Assembly (NCBI GenBank): GCA_905221605.1
Contig: CAJNDS010001567.1
Coordinates: forward strand, 1 to 14,034
From: Symbiodinium natans
Lineage: Eukaryota; Sar; Dinophyceae; Suessiales; Symbiodiniaceae
DNA: 14,034 nucleotides
Direction: 5' to 3'
Shown piece by piece: positions 1 to 7,466 of this stretch (position 1 is the stretch's first letter; each line of letters begins with the position of its first letter). Below the pieces are notes generated by a model. It had not been told where the DNA came from. It saw nothing but the letters and a program-made list of their open reading frames with translations, and ran no database searches. Position numbers and translations under genes: made by a program.

Positions 1-208
1 TTGTGGGTGTGGGTGTGGGTGTGGGTGTGTGGGTGTGGGTGTGTGGGTGTGCGTGTGTGGGTGTGCGTGTGTGGGTGTGCGTGTGCGTGTGTGGGTGTGC
101 GTGTGTGGGTGTGCGTGTGTGGGTGTGGGTGTGCGTGTGTGGGTGTGCGCGTGTGCGTGTGCGGGTGTGGGTGTGCGCGTGCGGGTGCGGGTGCGGGTGC
201 GCGTGCGC
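1..208. repeat. GGGTGT/GTGTGC minisatellite (left array, part 1)
   Basis: The tract is made of interleaved GGGTGT and GTGTGC hexamers, starting at base 1 of the window. The plus strand is almost free of A and poor in C. Towards the right the unit becomes GGGTGC and then GCGTGC. It is open in all forward frames only because it lacks A-containing stop codons, so the Val/Cys/Gly-rich translations are artefacts. It is cut off at the window edge, so its true length is unknown. Confidence 0.95.
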
Positions 209-364
209 GTGTCTGCGTGTCTGCGTGTCTGCGTGTCTGCGTGTCTGCGTGTCTGCGTGTCTGCGTGTCTGCGTGTCTGCGTGTCTGCGTGTCTGCGTGT
301 CTGCATGTCTGCGTGTCTGCGTGTCTGCGTGTCTGCGTGTCTGCGTGTCTGCGTGTCTGCGTGT
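209..364. repeat. (GTCTGCGT)n octanucleotide array
   Basis: About 19 copies of the 8-base unit GTCTGCGT run head to tail. The only break I see is one G-to-A change near 305. Such homogeneity implies recent expansion by slippage or unequal exchange. The forward frames translate to Leu/Arg/Val/Cys/Ser/Ala periodic peptides, which I do not regard as protein. It continues without a gap into a decayed version of the same unit. Confidence 0.95.
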
Positions 365-1048
365 CTGTCTGTCTGTGTGTCTGTGTGTCTGTGTGTCTGC
401 GTGTCCTGCGTGGTCTGCGTGTCTGCGTGCGCTTTCTGCGTTCTGCGTTCCTGCGTGTCGGCGTGTCTGCGTGTCTGCTGTCTGCGGGTCTGCTTGTCCC
501 TGCGTGTCTGCGTGGTCTGCGTGTCTGCGTGTTGCCCCCCCCGGGTGGGGTGTTCCTGCGTGTTCTGGCGTGTCTGCGGTCTGCGGGTTGCGTGTCTGCG
601 TGTCTGCGTGCTGCGGTGTCGGCGTGTCTGCGTGTCACTGCGTGTCGCGTGTCGCGTTCTGCGTGTCTGCGTGTCCCTCGTGTCTGCGGTCTGTCGTGTC
701 TGCGTGTCTGCGTGTTCTGCGTGTCTGCGTTTCTGCGTGTCTGCGTGTCTGCGTGTCTGCGGTCGCGTTGTCGGTGTCTGCGTGTCTGCGTGGCTGCGGT
801 ACTGCGTGATCTGCGTGTCTGCGTGTCCTGCGTGTCTGCGTGTCTGCGTGTCTGCGTGTCTGCGGTGTCTGCGGTGTCTGCCGTGTCCTGTGCGTGTCTG
901 CGTGTCTGCGTGTCCCTGCTGGCTGCTGTTCTGCGTGTCTGCCGGGTCTGCGTGTCTGCGTGTCTGCGTGTCGGGCGTGTCCTGCGTGTCTGCGTGTCTG
1001 CGTGTCTGCGTGTCTTCGGTCTGCGTGTCTGCGTGTCTGCGTGGTCTG
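365..1048. repeat. Degenerate GTCTGCGT array
   Basis: The same octamer as the preceding block, now interrupted every few units by one-base insertions or losses (GTCCTGCGT, GGTCTGCG, GTCTGCGGT). At 534-550 a run of eight C followed by GGGTGGGG interrupts it and could fold on itself. The gradient from perfect units on the left to decayed units on the right is visible by eye. Clustered single-base indels could be genuine decay or uncorrected read errors in a low-complexity region. Confidence 0.9.
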
Positions 1049-1093
1049 TGTGTGTGTTGTGTGTGTGTGTTTGGTGTGTGTGGGTGTGTGGTG

Positions 1094-1137
<44 letters not shown>

Positions 1138-1178
1138 TGTGTTGTGTGTTGTGTGTGTGGTGTGGTGTGTGTGTGTGT
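1049..1178. repeat. (GT)n with TGTGGTG/TGTTG variants
   Basis: The dinucleotide GT is repeated with occasional extra T or G. The longest pure stretch is near 1097-1129. The block joins the octamer array to a G-run block. It contains no complex sequence. Confidence 0.95.
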
Positions 1179-1262
1179 GGGGGCGGGGGCGGGGGCGGGG
1201 GCGGGTGCGGGTGCGGGTGCGGGTAAGGGTGCGGGTGCGGGTGTGGGTGCGGGTGGGTGTGC
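1179..1262 (+). repeat. (GGGGGC)n then (GGGTGC)n G-run array
   Basis: About four GGGGGC units are followed by about ten GGGTGC-like units, one of them altered to GGGTAA. Every unit carries a run of at least three G at 6-base spacing on the plus strand. This is the sequence requirement for intramolecular G-quadruplexes. Formation in the cell is inference. Confidence 0.9.
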
Positions 1263-1362
1263 GCGTGCGCGTGCGCGTATACGCGCGCGTAAGAGCGTTT
1301 AAGAGCGAGTAAGCAAGCGTATAAGCGCGCGTATGCGCGCGTCAGCGCGCGCGCACGCGTAA
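1259..1362. repeat. Alternating purine-pyrimidine GCGCGT/GCGCGC tract
   Basis: The tract is mostly alternating purine and pyrimidine (GCGTGC, GCGCGT, CGCGCGCG). A perfect 14-base palindrome, GCGCGTATACGCGC, lies at 1273-1286. Short AAGAGCG/AAGCAAGCG words interrupt it between 1290 and 1325. Alternating CG/TG of this kind is the classical Z-DNA-prone sequence. This is the inner edge of the left satellite region; complex DNA begins right after. Confidence 0.85.
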
Positions 1363-1869
1363 GTGTCAATCATCCACGCTTGATGTCCGCAGGTGTCGCC
1401 TTGGGAAATCTAGGCTACAGCACACCCAACGCCTCATTCACTTAGGGGTCTCGCTTTTCAAGTGTTCCCATCGCTTTTCAGGGTTTTGGGCATTCGTGTC
1501 CACCCCTTAGTTGCTTGAATGGCTGGGGGTTTTGGCGCTTGCTCAAATCAAGTTGAGGACTATCGCTCCATCCATACTTCGAAACTCCTCTCGAACCCAA
1601 AACAAACCCTTCCACTATGCCAGCGCGTCAGACGCCCTTTTTCCTCAACCTTCGATGCTAGTGCTGATGCCCCGCCCAAACTCTAAGCACCCTCAGCCTG
1701 ACGAAGTGGAAGATGCAAGACTAAGTACAGAAAGAAGTTGATACTGTATATACAAGGCAGGATTCGATGCCCTCAGACACCATGTGCGCTTTTGCAACTA
1801 GTGTACCTAAACCATGGTCAAATCGGGTGAGGAAGGTGCCCAAAGAGTCTCAACCCTCAATGCTGAAAT
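1363..1869. other. Complex sequence, no supported feature
   Basis: Short open frames exist on both strands. The longest plus-strand one, 1511-1741, encodes 76 residues without a recognisable motif. A minus-strand segment at about 1562-1683 is also open but lacks an ATG. I could not tell these from chance. Confidence 0.6.
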
Positions 1870-2037
1870 CTAGACCTTTGAGATCCTTTTAGGCTTCAGG
1901 GCTTTGGGCTCCGGATCGGCCAAGATCACGCACTCGGTGCCCTCCGTCGCCACACAGGTAGGAGTGTCACCTGGATCCAACTTGTGCGCTAGGGCGTAGA
2001 AGCCCCAATTTGCAGCCGAGAATGTGGCATTGGGACA
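1870..2037 (-). CDS. Candidate terminal exon, unknown protein
   Basis: I do not recognise the product. This minus-strand segment is open for 55 codons and ends in TAG at 1872-1870. Its last part, 38 codons read from 1986, starts with a purine in 26 and with G in 14, which is typical of coding DNA. The peptide ends in a basic stretch, KALKPKRISKV, preceded by an acidic region with TECVILADPEP. There is no ATG at its start, so it would have to be an internal or last exon. An AG at 1990-1989 is a possible 3' splice site. The first part overlaps a second candidate in another frame. Chance openness remains the main alternative. Confidence 0.28.
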   Translation of the reverse strand, partial: CPNATFSAANWGFYALAHKLDPGDTPTCVATEGTECVILADPEPKALKPKRISKV

Positions 2038-2105
2038 TCAACACAGCTCTGGCCCTGGTAATCAAGATTGTGTTGGAGGCTTATGCGGGGCAGCAGACAT
2101 CCTCT

Positions 2106-2303
2106 CTTCAGGTGGAGCAAAGTTTCGACTTGAACCCCATCCTTGCTGCAAGTCGAAGCCTCAAAATCAGTTTCCTCCGCTATTCTGAGACCTTGAGGAT
2201 GCTTTGAGGTTTGGGTCAAGCTCCGAAGTAACAAGCCCAAAGTGCTTTTCATAAGGGACTCGATTTCTGCCCTCAGTGCCCACACCGAAGCCCTGAATCC
2301 CAA
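2106..2303 (-). CDS. Candidate exon, unknown protein
   Basis: This minus-strand open segment of about 66 codons is the upstream part of a frame open to 1989. About 63% of its codons begin with a purine; the rate falls to chance level below 2106. The peptide has an amphipathic stretch (RAEIESLMKSTLGLLLRS) and then a mixed charged region (IAEETDFEAS). No domain is recognised. The frame has no ATG at its upstream end, so it could only be an internal exon. It lies just upstream of the candidate at 1870-2037 on the same strand, and a GT at 2044-2043 with an AG at 1990-1989 would join the two in frame through a 56-nt intron. Such pairings are easy to find by chance. Confidence 0.22.
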
Positions 2304-2730
2304 GTCTTGACAAGGGCTGTGCCTGCAGTTCTTGTCAGCCTTGTTACCACACCATCAACGGCCTCACAAGTTTGAGAGTTTAGGCTTGGGGTCCCGTTTG
2401 CGTTCCAGGCTGAACATACTCTGTTCATGGGTCGGTCCTTGCTTTTTTGCTTTGTTTCGTTATGGCGTCTGGGTGTGACACTTGTGCATGACGCACGCCC
2501 TGCTTCAGTGTCGACAACCCCCCCCGGTGTTTATCACATTTCACCAACACAGATCAAAGCCCGCCTAAAAAAATCCTCCGACAACTGTGTACCCCTCCCA
2601 GTCACCCCAACTTCCTGAACCCTGGTCTGCCCCGGGAGAGTTATGGGCTACTTTACTCCAACTATGCTACAAAACACACTCGTATCATGCGATCTATGTG
2701 ACCCTGCGGTTGCTCGGCTCTACTTGATCC
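2304..2730. other. Complex sequence, no supported feature
   Basis: Frames on both strands are short. A ten-base C-run follows at 2759-2768. I see no RNA gene, terminator or promoter-like motif that I can defend here. Confidence 0.6.
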
Positions 2731-2841
2731 CTCTCTCTCTCTCTCTCCACACGCTCAGCCCCCCCCCCAGGGGGAGGCGCCCCGAAAAGCGCGGGATCTC
2801 TATCTCTCTCGTCTCTCTTCTTATTATTCTTCTTCTTCTTC
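2731..2841. repeat. (CT)n and (TTC)n tracts around a C10/G5 hairpin-prone block
   Basis: (CT)n occupies 2731-2747. A run of ten C at 2759-2768, followed by AGGGGGAGGCGCCCCG, could form a short C/G hairpin. CT and TTC repeats resume at about 2800-2841. The plus strand is strongly pyrimidine-rich, and the last tract ends in CTGCAG followed by GGCATGAGGGG, which is repeated after the next CTT tract. Confidence 0.85.
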
Positions 2842-2890
2842 TGCAGGGCATGAGGGGTCACCCGAAGTAGCCCCACGCGAGCAAGTTCAG

Positions 2891-2994
2891 TCTCTCTCTT
2901 CTTCTTATTCTTCTTCTTCTTCTTCTTCTTCTTCTTCTTCTTCTTCTTCTTCTTCTTCTTCTTCTTCTTCTTCTTCTTCTTCTTCTTCTTCTTC
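2891..2994. repeat. (CTT)n trinucleotide array
   Basis: About 28-30 CTT units, uninterrupted from about 2910 to 2994, follow a short CTCTCT lead and one TTATTC interruption. The reverse strand is (GAA)n. Its translations (poly-Glu, poly-Lys) are artefacts. The right end runs into CAGGGCTTGAAGGG. Confidence 0.95.
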
Positions 2995-3237
2995 AGGGCT
3001 TGAAGGGCGCGCGCGAGCACACCCTCCGCGCACGAGGCGCGGCCGGTCCGTGATCCAGTCGGCGTGAGACGTATATGTTCCCCCCAGAGAGAGATGTTGC
3101 CCCAAACTCCATCTGCGCCGTAAGAGTGCCAAGGATTCTCTCTCCGCGGTCTGCGTGGAAATGCGAGTGAGATATTCTCCAGGAGCGGAGAGGACCGCAA
3201 CCTATCCAGCACGGAAACCGACTGTGATGTCCCTAAC
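2995..3237. other. CpG-rich patch between pyrimidine tracts
   Basis: The left half, 3005-3055, is unusually rich in CG dinucleotides (GGGCGCGCGCGAGC, CGAGGCGCGGCCGG) compared with the rest of the window. No open frame of note covers it once the neighbouring repeat is excluded. The function is unknown; the composition change suggests a different history from the flanking complex DNA. Confidence 0.5.
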
Positions 3238-3267
3238 CTCTCTCTCTCTGTCTCTGTCTCTTCTCAG
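3238..3267. repeat. (CT)n/(CTGT) tract ending in CAG
   Basis: A short pyrimidine tract, CTCTCTCTCTGTCTCTGTCTCTTCTCAG. It is the fourth pyrimidine tract ending in YAG within about 540 bases. By sequence alone it matches a plus-strand 3' splice site, but no exon is recognisable after it. Confidence 0.7.
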
Positions 3268-3462
3268 GTGAACCTCGCGCAAAACCCTGAAAGACCTCTG
3301 GCCTCGGGGTGTGCCAGGCTGCTCAGCTCAAGGACTTCCAGTGTGCAGAGCCACCGGAACGTCTCTTGCCTAAAACTGCTGTTGTTTGGTTCCGCTTACA
3401 CACATATATACATATACGTATACATTGTACTGTTTCATTGATTTGTGCCTTCGACAGAGAAA

Positions 3463-3750
3463 GAAGGGAGAGAGTGAGAGAGAGAAGAGAGAAAGAGAGA
3501 AAGAGAGAAAGAGAGAAAGAGAGAAAGAGAGAAAGAGAGAAAGAGAGAAAGAGAGAAAGAGAGAAAGAGAGAAAGAGAGAAAGAGAGAAAGAGAGGAAGA
3601 GAGGAAGAGAGGAAGAGAGGAAGAGAGAAGAGAGGAAGAGAGGAAGAGAGAAAGAGAGAAAGAGAGAAAGAGAGAAAGAGAGAAAGAGAGAAAGAGAGAA
3701 AGAGAGAAAGAGAGAAAGAGAGAAAGAGAGAGAGAGAAAGACAGAGAAAG

Positions 3751-3781
<31 letters not shown>

Positions 3782-3821
3782 GAGACTGAGAGAGATAGAG
3801 AGGCTGAGACAGAGAGGAGAG
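3463..3821. repeat. Homopurine (GAGAGAAA)n-(GAGAGGAA)n-(GAGAGAAA)n array
   Basis: A nearly uninterrupted purine run on the plus strand. From about 3487 to 3590 the unit is GAGAGAAA. From about 3591 to 3650 it is GAGAGGAA, with one phase break near 3625. It then returns to GAGAGAAA until about 3735, after which it degrades to (GA)n with scattered C and T. The 8-base unit is mirror-symmetric in composition, the classical sequence for intramolecular triplex (H-DNA). Long reading frames on both strands (Lys/Arg/Glu on plus, Ser/Leu/Phe on minus) are products of the repeat and not genes. Confidence 0.95.
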
Positions 3822-3839
3822 ACACATACATAAGGAGAG

Positions 3840-4155
3840 AGTATAGGGCTCGCATAATAGAAAGCAGCGCTGAATGGTGCGCAGGGTTTCTTTGGGTTCA
3901 GTAGGGTCGCGCCCCCTACAAGAAGTGGATTTAACCCACGCCAGTTGGCTAAAATACACATCGCCCAATGCGGATGCGGTGCAATGGCAGAAAACACACG
4001 TCAGTAAATGCGAAAACCCCAAAAGTGGCCGCTGCAACTAGCTGTCAACGCGTGAGGGCTCCAAACTCACGATGCCTGGGGTGCCTAACAGTCACTTGTA
4101 GAGTTTACTCGAATCGAACGCCCCGTCGGCGCACACCCGTGCATGAATCAAGCGT
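3840..4155. other. Complex sequence, ambiguous open frames
   Basis: All three minus-strand frames are open for 30-60 codons between about 3850 and 4037, and each gives a plausible-looking peptide. I therefore cannot prefer one. The reading frames that extend into 3435-3830 do so only because the repeat lacks stops. Confidence 0.5.
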
Positions 4156-4304
4156 TCATCTTTGAACCCTGGTTGCCCGAACGCACCCGAGAGCGCTCAA
4201 ATCTGAAGTGCGGCTAGCCAAATCCGCACGAAGTGAGGCTCCCCAAATATGGACACTCCTGATGCGCATTTCTACCAGGCGATGCGAGATAAAGCTACCA
4301 CCCA
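4156..4304 (-). CDS. Candidate exon, unknown protein
   Basis: This minus-strand segment of 48 codons ends in TGA at 4158-4156 and belongs to a frame open from about 4422. In the part from 4302, 29 of 48 codons begin with a purine and 16 with G, a coding-like pattern. The peptide mixes charged and hydrophobic residues (SHRLVEMRIRSVHIWGASL) and ends arginine-rich. No family is recognised. An AG at 4306-4305 could be its 3' splice site. It lies downstream, on the same strand, of the candidate at 4614-4826. Confidence 0.25.
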
Positions 4305-4613
4305 CTACAAGGTTGTAATTATAGGTGCTTGGCCTGAACCCGACAGACGTCGTTGATGTCTCTAGTGACTTTAAGTTGACAAGCACGCTGAAGGCCGCAA
4401 GTGCACCAAGACTGATCAGCAAAGTTCATCCTAGGACGGTACTGTGCCAGCTACGATCACAAGCGAGCCTTATGAGAGATCTGACAGACGCGTACACCAC
4501 AATTGGAGACTTTTATTTTCAGAAGCTGCCCCCTTAATTAAGCAGAATCACGCCCAAGGCATTGCGACACATCGTATGTGCCGACGCCCTTACCCTGCTC
4601 CGAGAAGCCGCAT

Positions 4614-4826
4614 TCAAAACCCTCGTCCCCCTGCTTGCATCGGACCTCTCATGCTCGTGAGAAGAATAAATTGCGCGGCAAGTGGCACATCAGTGATGCC
4701 GATGGTGTACCCGCTGAGGTCCTCCAAGTTGGCGGGGAAGTGGGGGGCCACTATGAGCCACTCAGGAGGCTTTTTCGGGTTGGCTGCCGAGCCTCCTACA
4801 ATCTCGGGGCTTCTTACCTCACTCAC
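4614..4826 (-). CDS. Candidate exon, unknown protein
   Basis: A 70-codon open segment on the minus strand ending in TGA. Over 52 codons counted in its middle, 33 start with a purine and 17 with G; third positions are rich in G or C. The peptide has a Pro/Lys turn (NPKKPPEW), a hydrophobic strand (LIVAPHF), then NLEDLSGYTIGITD and a second hydrophobic stretch (AAQFILLTSM). It reads like a globular protein segment, but I cannot assign a family. GAGGTAAGA near 4813, upstream of the core, is a good donor-like sequence, so the true exon boundary may be further in. Plus-strand frames over the same bases score at chance level. Confidence 0.3.
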   Translation of the reverse strand: MSEVRSPEIVGGSAANPKKPPEWLIVAPHFPANLEDLSGYTIGITDVPLAAQFILLTSMRGPMQAGGRGF

Positions 4827-5052
4827 TGCACCGCCTTGGATTCAGGGCAAGAAAGTTTCAGGAGCGTTTCAGGCCTGAGGTCTGAGGCCTTAAGGTCCTT
4901 GGAAAACCCAGGTTCGAGTCGAGCTTAGCGTAAACAGAGACCCTTAACAGTGACAGCAGCAAACATCACCCGATGCGCCAAAGCAAGCAGCGACTCAACC
5001 AAAACCAGCACCCAGAGCAGCTGCAGAGATAGAAGAAGCTTGTTCCAAAGAA

Positions 5053-5187
5053 TTATTTGTCGTGTTCCTGCTCGTGTGAAAGTAGCGTGATCTGCTGCAC
5101 GCTACATATGACGAATTTAGATCCTTCGATCATTGTGTGTTTTTCTGACAATGCTCGGCCTACGTTGTGGTCTAGCATCTTGTTGTG
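5053..5187 (-). CDS. Candidate terminal exon, unknown protein
   Basis: The minus-strand frame ends in TAA at 5055-5053. The 44 codons from 5187 include 26 that begin with a purine. The peptide is hydrophilic and charged (DHNVGRALSEKH, IEGSKFV) and ends SHEQEHDK, a plausible C-terminus. No domain is recognised. The frame stays open upstream to 5271, but in that part it is Arg/Gly/Pro-rich and less convincing. An AG at 5189-5188 would allow joining in frame to the candidate at 5217-5318 through a 29-nt intron, which is very short and could be chance. Confidence 0.25.
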   Translation of the reverse strand, partial: HNKMLDHNVGRALSEKHTMIEGSKFVICSVQQITLLSHEQEHDK

Positions 5188-5216
5188 CTTGGGAACGAAC
5201 CTCGGACATCCCGCAC

Positions 5217-5318
5217 CGGGGTCACAAGCACAGAGGTGAGCACCACTACGCATACGTGTCGTCGTTGACAAGCATCAATACAGGGCTCGGCAACCGTGAA
5301 TGCTACAAGCAGGTTGCC
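5217..5318 (-). CDS. Candidate exon, unknown protein
   Basis: A minus-strand open segment of 34 codons, preceded by TTCTTGTGGGACATCTGACAG, which fits a 3' splice site, with a branch-like ACTTAAC about 35 bases further upstream. Of 44 codons counted from 5318 in this frame, 24 begin with a purine and 18 with G (41%). The peptide carries hydrophobic strands (NLLVAFTVAEP, VCVVVLTSVLVTP). No family is recognised, and both exon ends are uncertain. Confidence 0.25.
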
Positions 5319-6102
5319 CTGTCAGATGTCCCACAAGAAAATACGAACACATGTTAAGTCCACATAAACTGATGCCCACAAAACACGTTGTAGGTGGGTG
5401 GCATTCGCAAACTGCGAGCGATTCGCCTTTCATCCTTCTTCTCAGTTCGGCTACTTTGAAAAATACAGTTGAAGTTGGCATCGGCAATTGCAAAGCCCAG
5501 CCATTGCGCAGGCATGACATGCAAGGGCAGGCACCCTGACAGTCTCATGATGCCGAAGAGTGAAGCATCCGAATCACGCTGGCGGTCTGCAATGAGAATG
5601 CCGCCTAATAAGCCTTGGCTCATGAATGCCCATGAGCACGGTGACAATACAAGCTCGCATGAAATGTGAAATGGTTTTCCAAGCCAAACTTGGTGTGAGC
5701 TGGGTGCCCTCCGGTCCTTGACCTCCGGGACAATGTACAAGTAATTGTCAATGAATGCTGGCGAGGGCCTCTGCATCGCACAAGGCAAACTTCAATGCAC
5801 GCAGGCGTGACAATGACATTACAGGTGTGACGATGATTGCTGACTGAGTCTTCGACCTGCTAAGTCCTGCTAGTCTGTAAGGCGAGGTATGGCAGCAGCT
5901 CTGCGACACAGCACCGTATGGGTCGACTATCAATCAGCTGGGACGAGTCAGGCAACCACCGGGCACAACAAGGAATAAGAACAAGCACCCTACACGACAG
6001 CCTTTGGACCGAACATGTCCTGTCGTTCTAGGAACTTAGAGCTTGACGAGAATCTAAGCCAAGCTCCCAAGTCCCTGCACACCTACGAGACCAGGCCTGA
6101 AC

Positions 6103-6199
6103 AAGCGTCAACGACATGGAATCTGAATGTTTTGCTGATGTCATGGACACCAAGGCTCCACTCGAATCCGGGAAGGACCACAATGACGGTGTCTAGATT
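6103..6199 (-). CDS. Candidate exon, unknown protein
   Basis: Read on the minus strand from 6199, the frame gives NLDTVIVVLPGFEWSLGVHD and continues to a TAG near 6085. Of 38 codons, 24 begin with a purine and 15 with G, one of the better coding scores in the window. It follows CTGCAG, a good 3' splice site sequence, and lies only 26 bases after the end of the candidate at 6226-6425. The downstream boundary is unknown. No family is recognised. Confidence 0.28.
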
Positions 6200-6225
6200 C
6201 TGCAGATGGGCAGTAACCATCTCAC

Positions 6226-6425
6226 CTGCTTGGGATGAAACTTTGCAGCCATGATGCTGCTGCTGCCTTGTTGTCTTTGCAGGGAACTGTTCTTCATTAT
6301 GTATCTTGTCGCTGTTTGCATATCGACAGACATAGGAGTTGGAACGGTTTTTGACTTTTTCACCTCTGAAACGCTGGGCGAACAGGGCTTACGGTAGGTC
6401 GGCTTCGGGCTTTCAATCTTCAGGT
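6226..6425 (-). CDS. Candidate exon, unknown protein, with strong 5' splice site
   Basis: This minus-strand segment is part of a 160-codon open frame (6675-6193). In this part 41 of 66 codons begin with a purine; upstream of it the frame scores at chance. The peptide is Lys/Ser/Pro-rich and looks disordered (IESPKPTYRKPCSPSVSEV, then LQRQQGSSS). It ends exactly at CAG followed by GTGAGA at 6225-6220, close to the eukaryotic donor consensus. The upstream boundary is a guess. Low-complexity composition could itself raise the purine count. Confidence 0.28.
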
Positions 6426-6977
6426 CTGCTTTCGCAGTTCTAGAGATGTCTAGAGAAGAGACGCTGAGCCACGTCGCTGAACCAGTACACAGTACGCTGC
6501 AAACCCTGGTTGATCCACAACCAAAAGCAGAAAATGTAGACTCCAAAGCCCAAACGCTGAACAACCCAAGAAGGTTGAGAGACCCCAGAAAGCGGGTGTC
6601 CCTCGGTACTTGGCGTGTGACCCACACACCACTTCCGGCGGAGGATCTCAGAGCTCGCCAAAACCTGAGAGTCAAAAAACAGGCACGCTCTCAGTAGCTT
6701 CAATAGCTTGGAGGATTCACACGACCGTCACGGATGTTGGCCCAAAGGGATGGGCATCGCCCCAAGCCTGGCATTGCGAAGTGCAGCTCCAAAGCTTGGA
6801 GCGGAGGCTCAACATTCAAACGCATCAGAGCCGCCACCAACGTCTGGACCTGGTGACCGACCTGCAGCTCCAGGCCATGGCGAGACGTTCTGCTACTCAC
6901 TCACACTGAGGGGTTACCAGGTTTCGCGGTCGCACGATTGTTCCGATTGTTCATTCACCAACTGCCCCACCCAACTT

Positions 6978-7023
6978 CATTCTCTCTCTTTTGTTGTCTC
7001 CATTCTCTCTCTTTTATTGTCTC
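6978..7023. repeat. 23-bp tandem duplication of a pyrimidine-rich unit
   Basis: Two adjacent 23-base units (6978-7000 and 7001-7023) read CATTCTCTCTCTTTT, then G or A, then TTGTCTC, with that single difference. They are followed by CACAGAAGG, so on the plus strand the duplicated tract sits where the polypyrimidine stretch of a 3' splice site would be. It could equally be a simple slippage product. Confidence 0.9.
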
Positions 7024-7228
7024 CACAGAAGGGGAGGGTTGCCGAAGCCCTGCGCTGAGGGCGCCCCCATTGTTCTTCAGGCAGGATGTCTGACAACAAC
7101 TTTTTCCTCCGGCACCTACAGTGTAGCCTGTCTCTCTGGGATATTGGATTACGCAGCATCGACTAGTTGCGCTCTGAACGAGTCCCTGCGTGATCTCCAA
7201 CTGATGCTGATGGCTATGAATTACAGCC

Positions 7229-7410
7229 TTACTGCGTCATGAATCTTTCGGCTTGCTGATTCCCTGCTGCCCCTCTAGCTGCGCATTCGCCAGCCCGAAA
7301 CTTCTCGACTAAATCCAGCAAAGGCGCCAAAGCGAACAAGTCTGCCAGATCCGTCAGATCGTCGGTGTCGACGAAAGTTGAAAAGCTTGGGCCGCGCTTG
7401 TGAAGCTCTA
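7229..7410 (-). CDS. Candidate exon, unknown alpha-helical protein
   Basis: This is one of the best coding-like segments in the window. The minus-strand frame is open from about 7467 to a TAA at 7231-7229. Of 60 codons from 7410, 37 begin with a purine and 25 with G (42%). The peptide reads TFVDTDDLTDLADLFALAP followed by LLDLVEKFRAGECAARGAAG, a pattern of acidic and hydrophobic residues that suggests amphipathic helices. The family is not recognised. CAGTAAGG at 7234-7227 contains a good GT donor, so the stop may be skipped by splicing. Missing: an in-frame ATG at the start and any homology. Confidence 0.35.
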
Positions 7411-7466
7411 TCCTGGGTTTTACGGCGGGTGCTTCGTGCTCAAGTAGGTGTGCGGTGGCGCACTTG

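Noticed and set aside
209-1048. Regular direct repeats that might suggest a CRISPR-like array
   Set aside because: Units are 8 bases without spacers; this is a satellite.
1-1302. Forward open frames of 433, 427 and 268 codons
   Set aside because: They exist only because the satellite lacks stop codons; the peptides are periodic Val/Cys/Gly/Leu/Arg strings.
3323-4037. Open frames of 160-224 codons over the purine array on both strands
   Set aside because: Most of each frame is Ser/Leu/Phe or Arg/Glu/Lys repeat translation. The non-repeat ends are open in several frames at once.
4444-4878. 144-codon plus-strand open frame
   Set aside because: First-position G is about 26%, i.e. random, while the opposite strand scores better over part of the same segment.
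4900-4925. GGTTCGAGTC, like a tRNA T-loop
   Set aside because: The flanking bases do not pair as a T-stem, and no acceptor, D or anticodon arm can be built around it.
5354-5788. 144-codon minus-strand open frame with an ATG
   Set aside because: Only about 48% of its first 99 counted codons begin with a purine, which is chance level. One such frame is expected in random DNA of this length.
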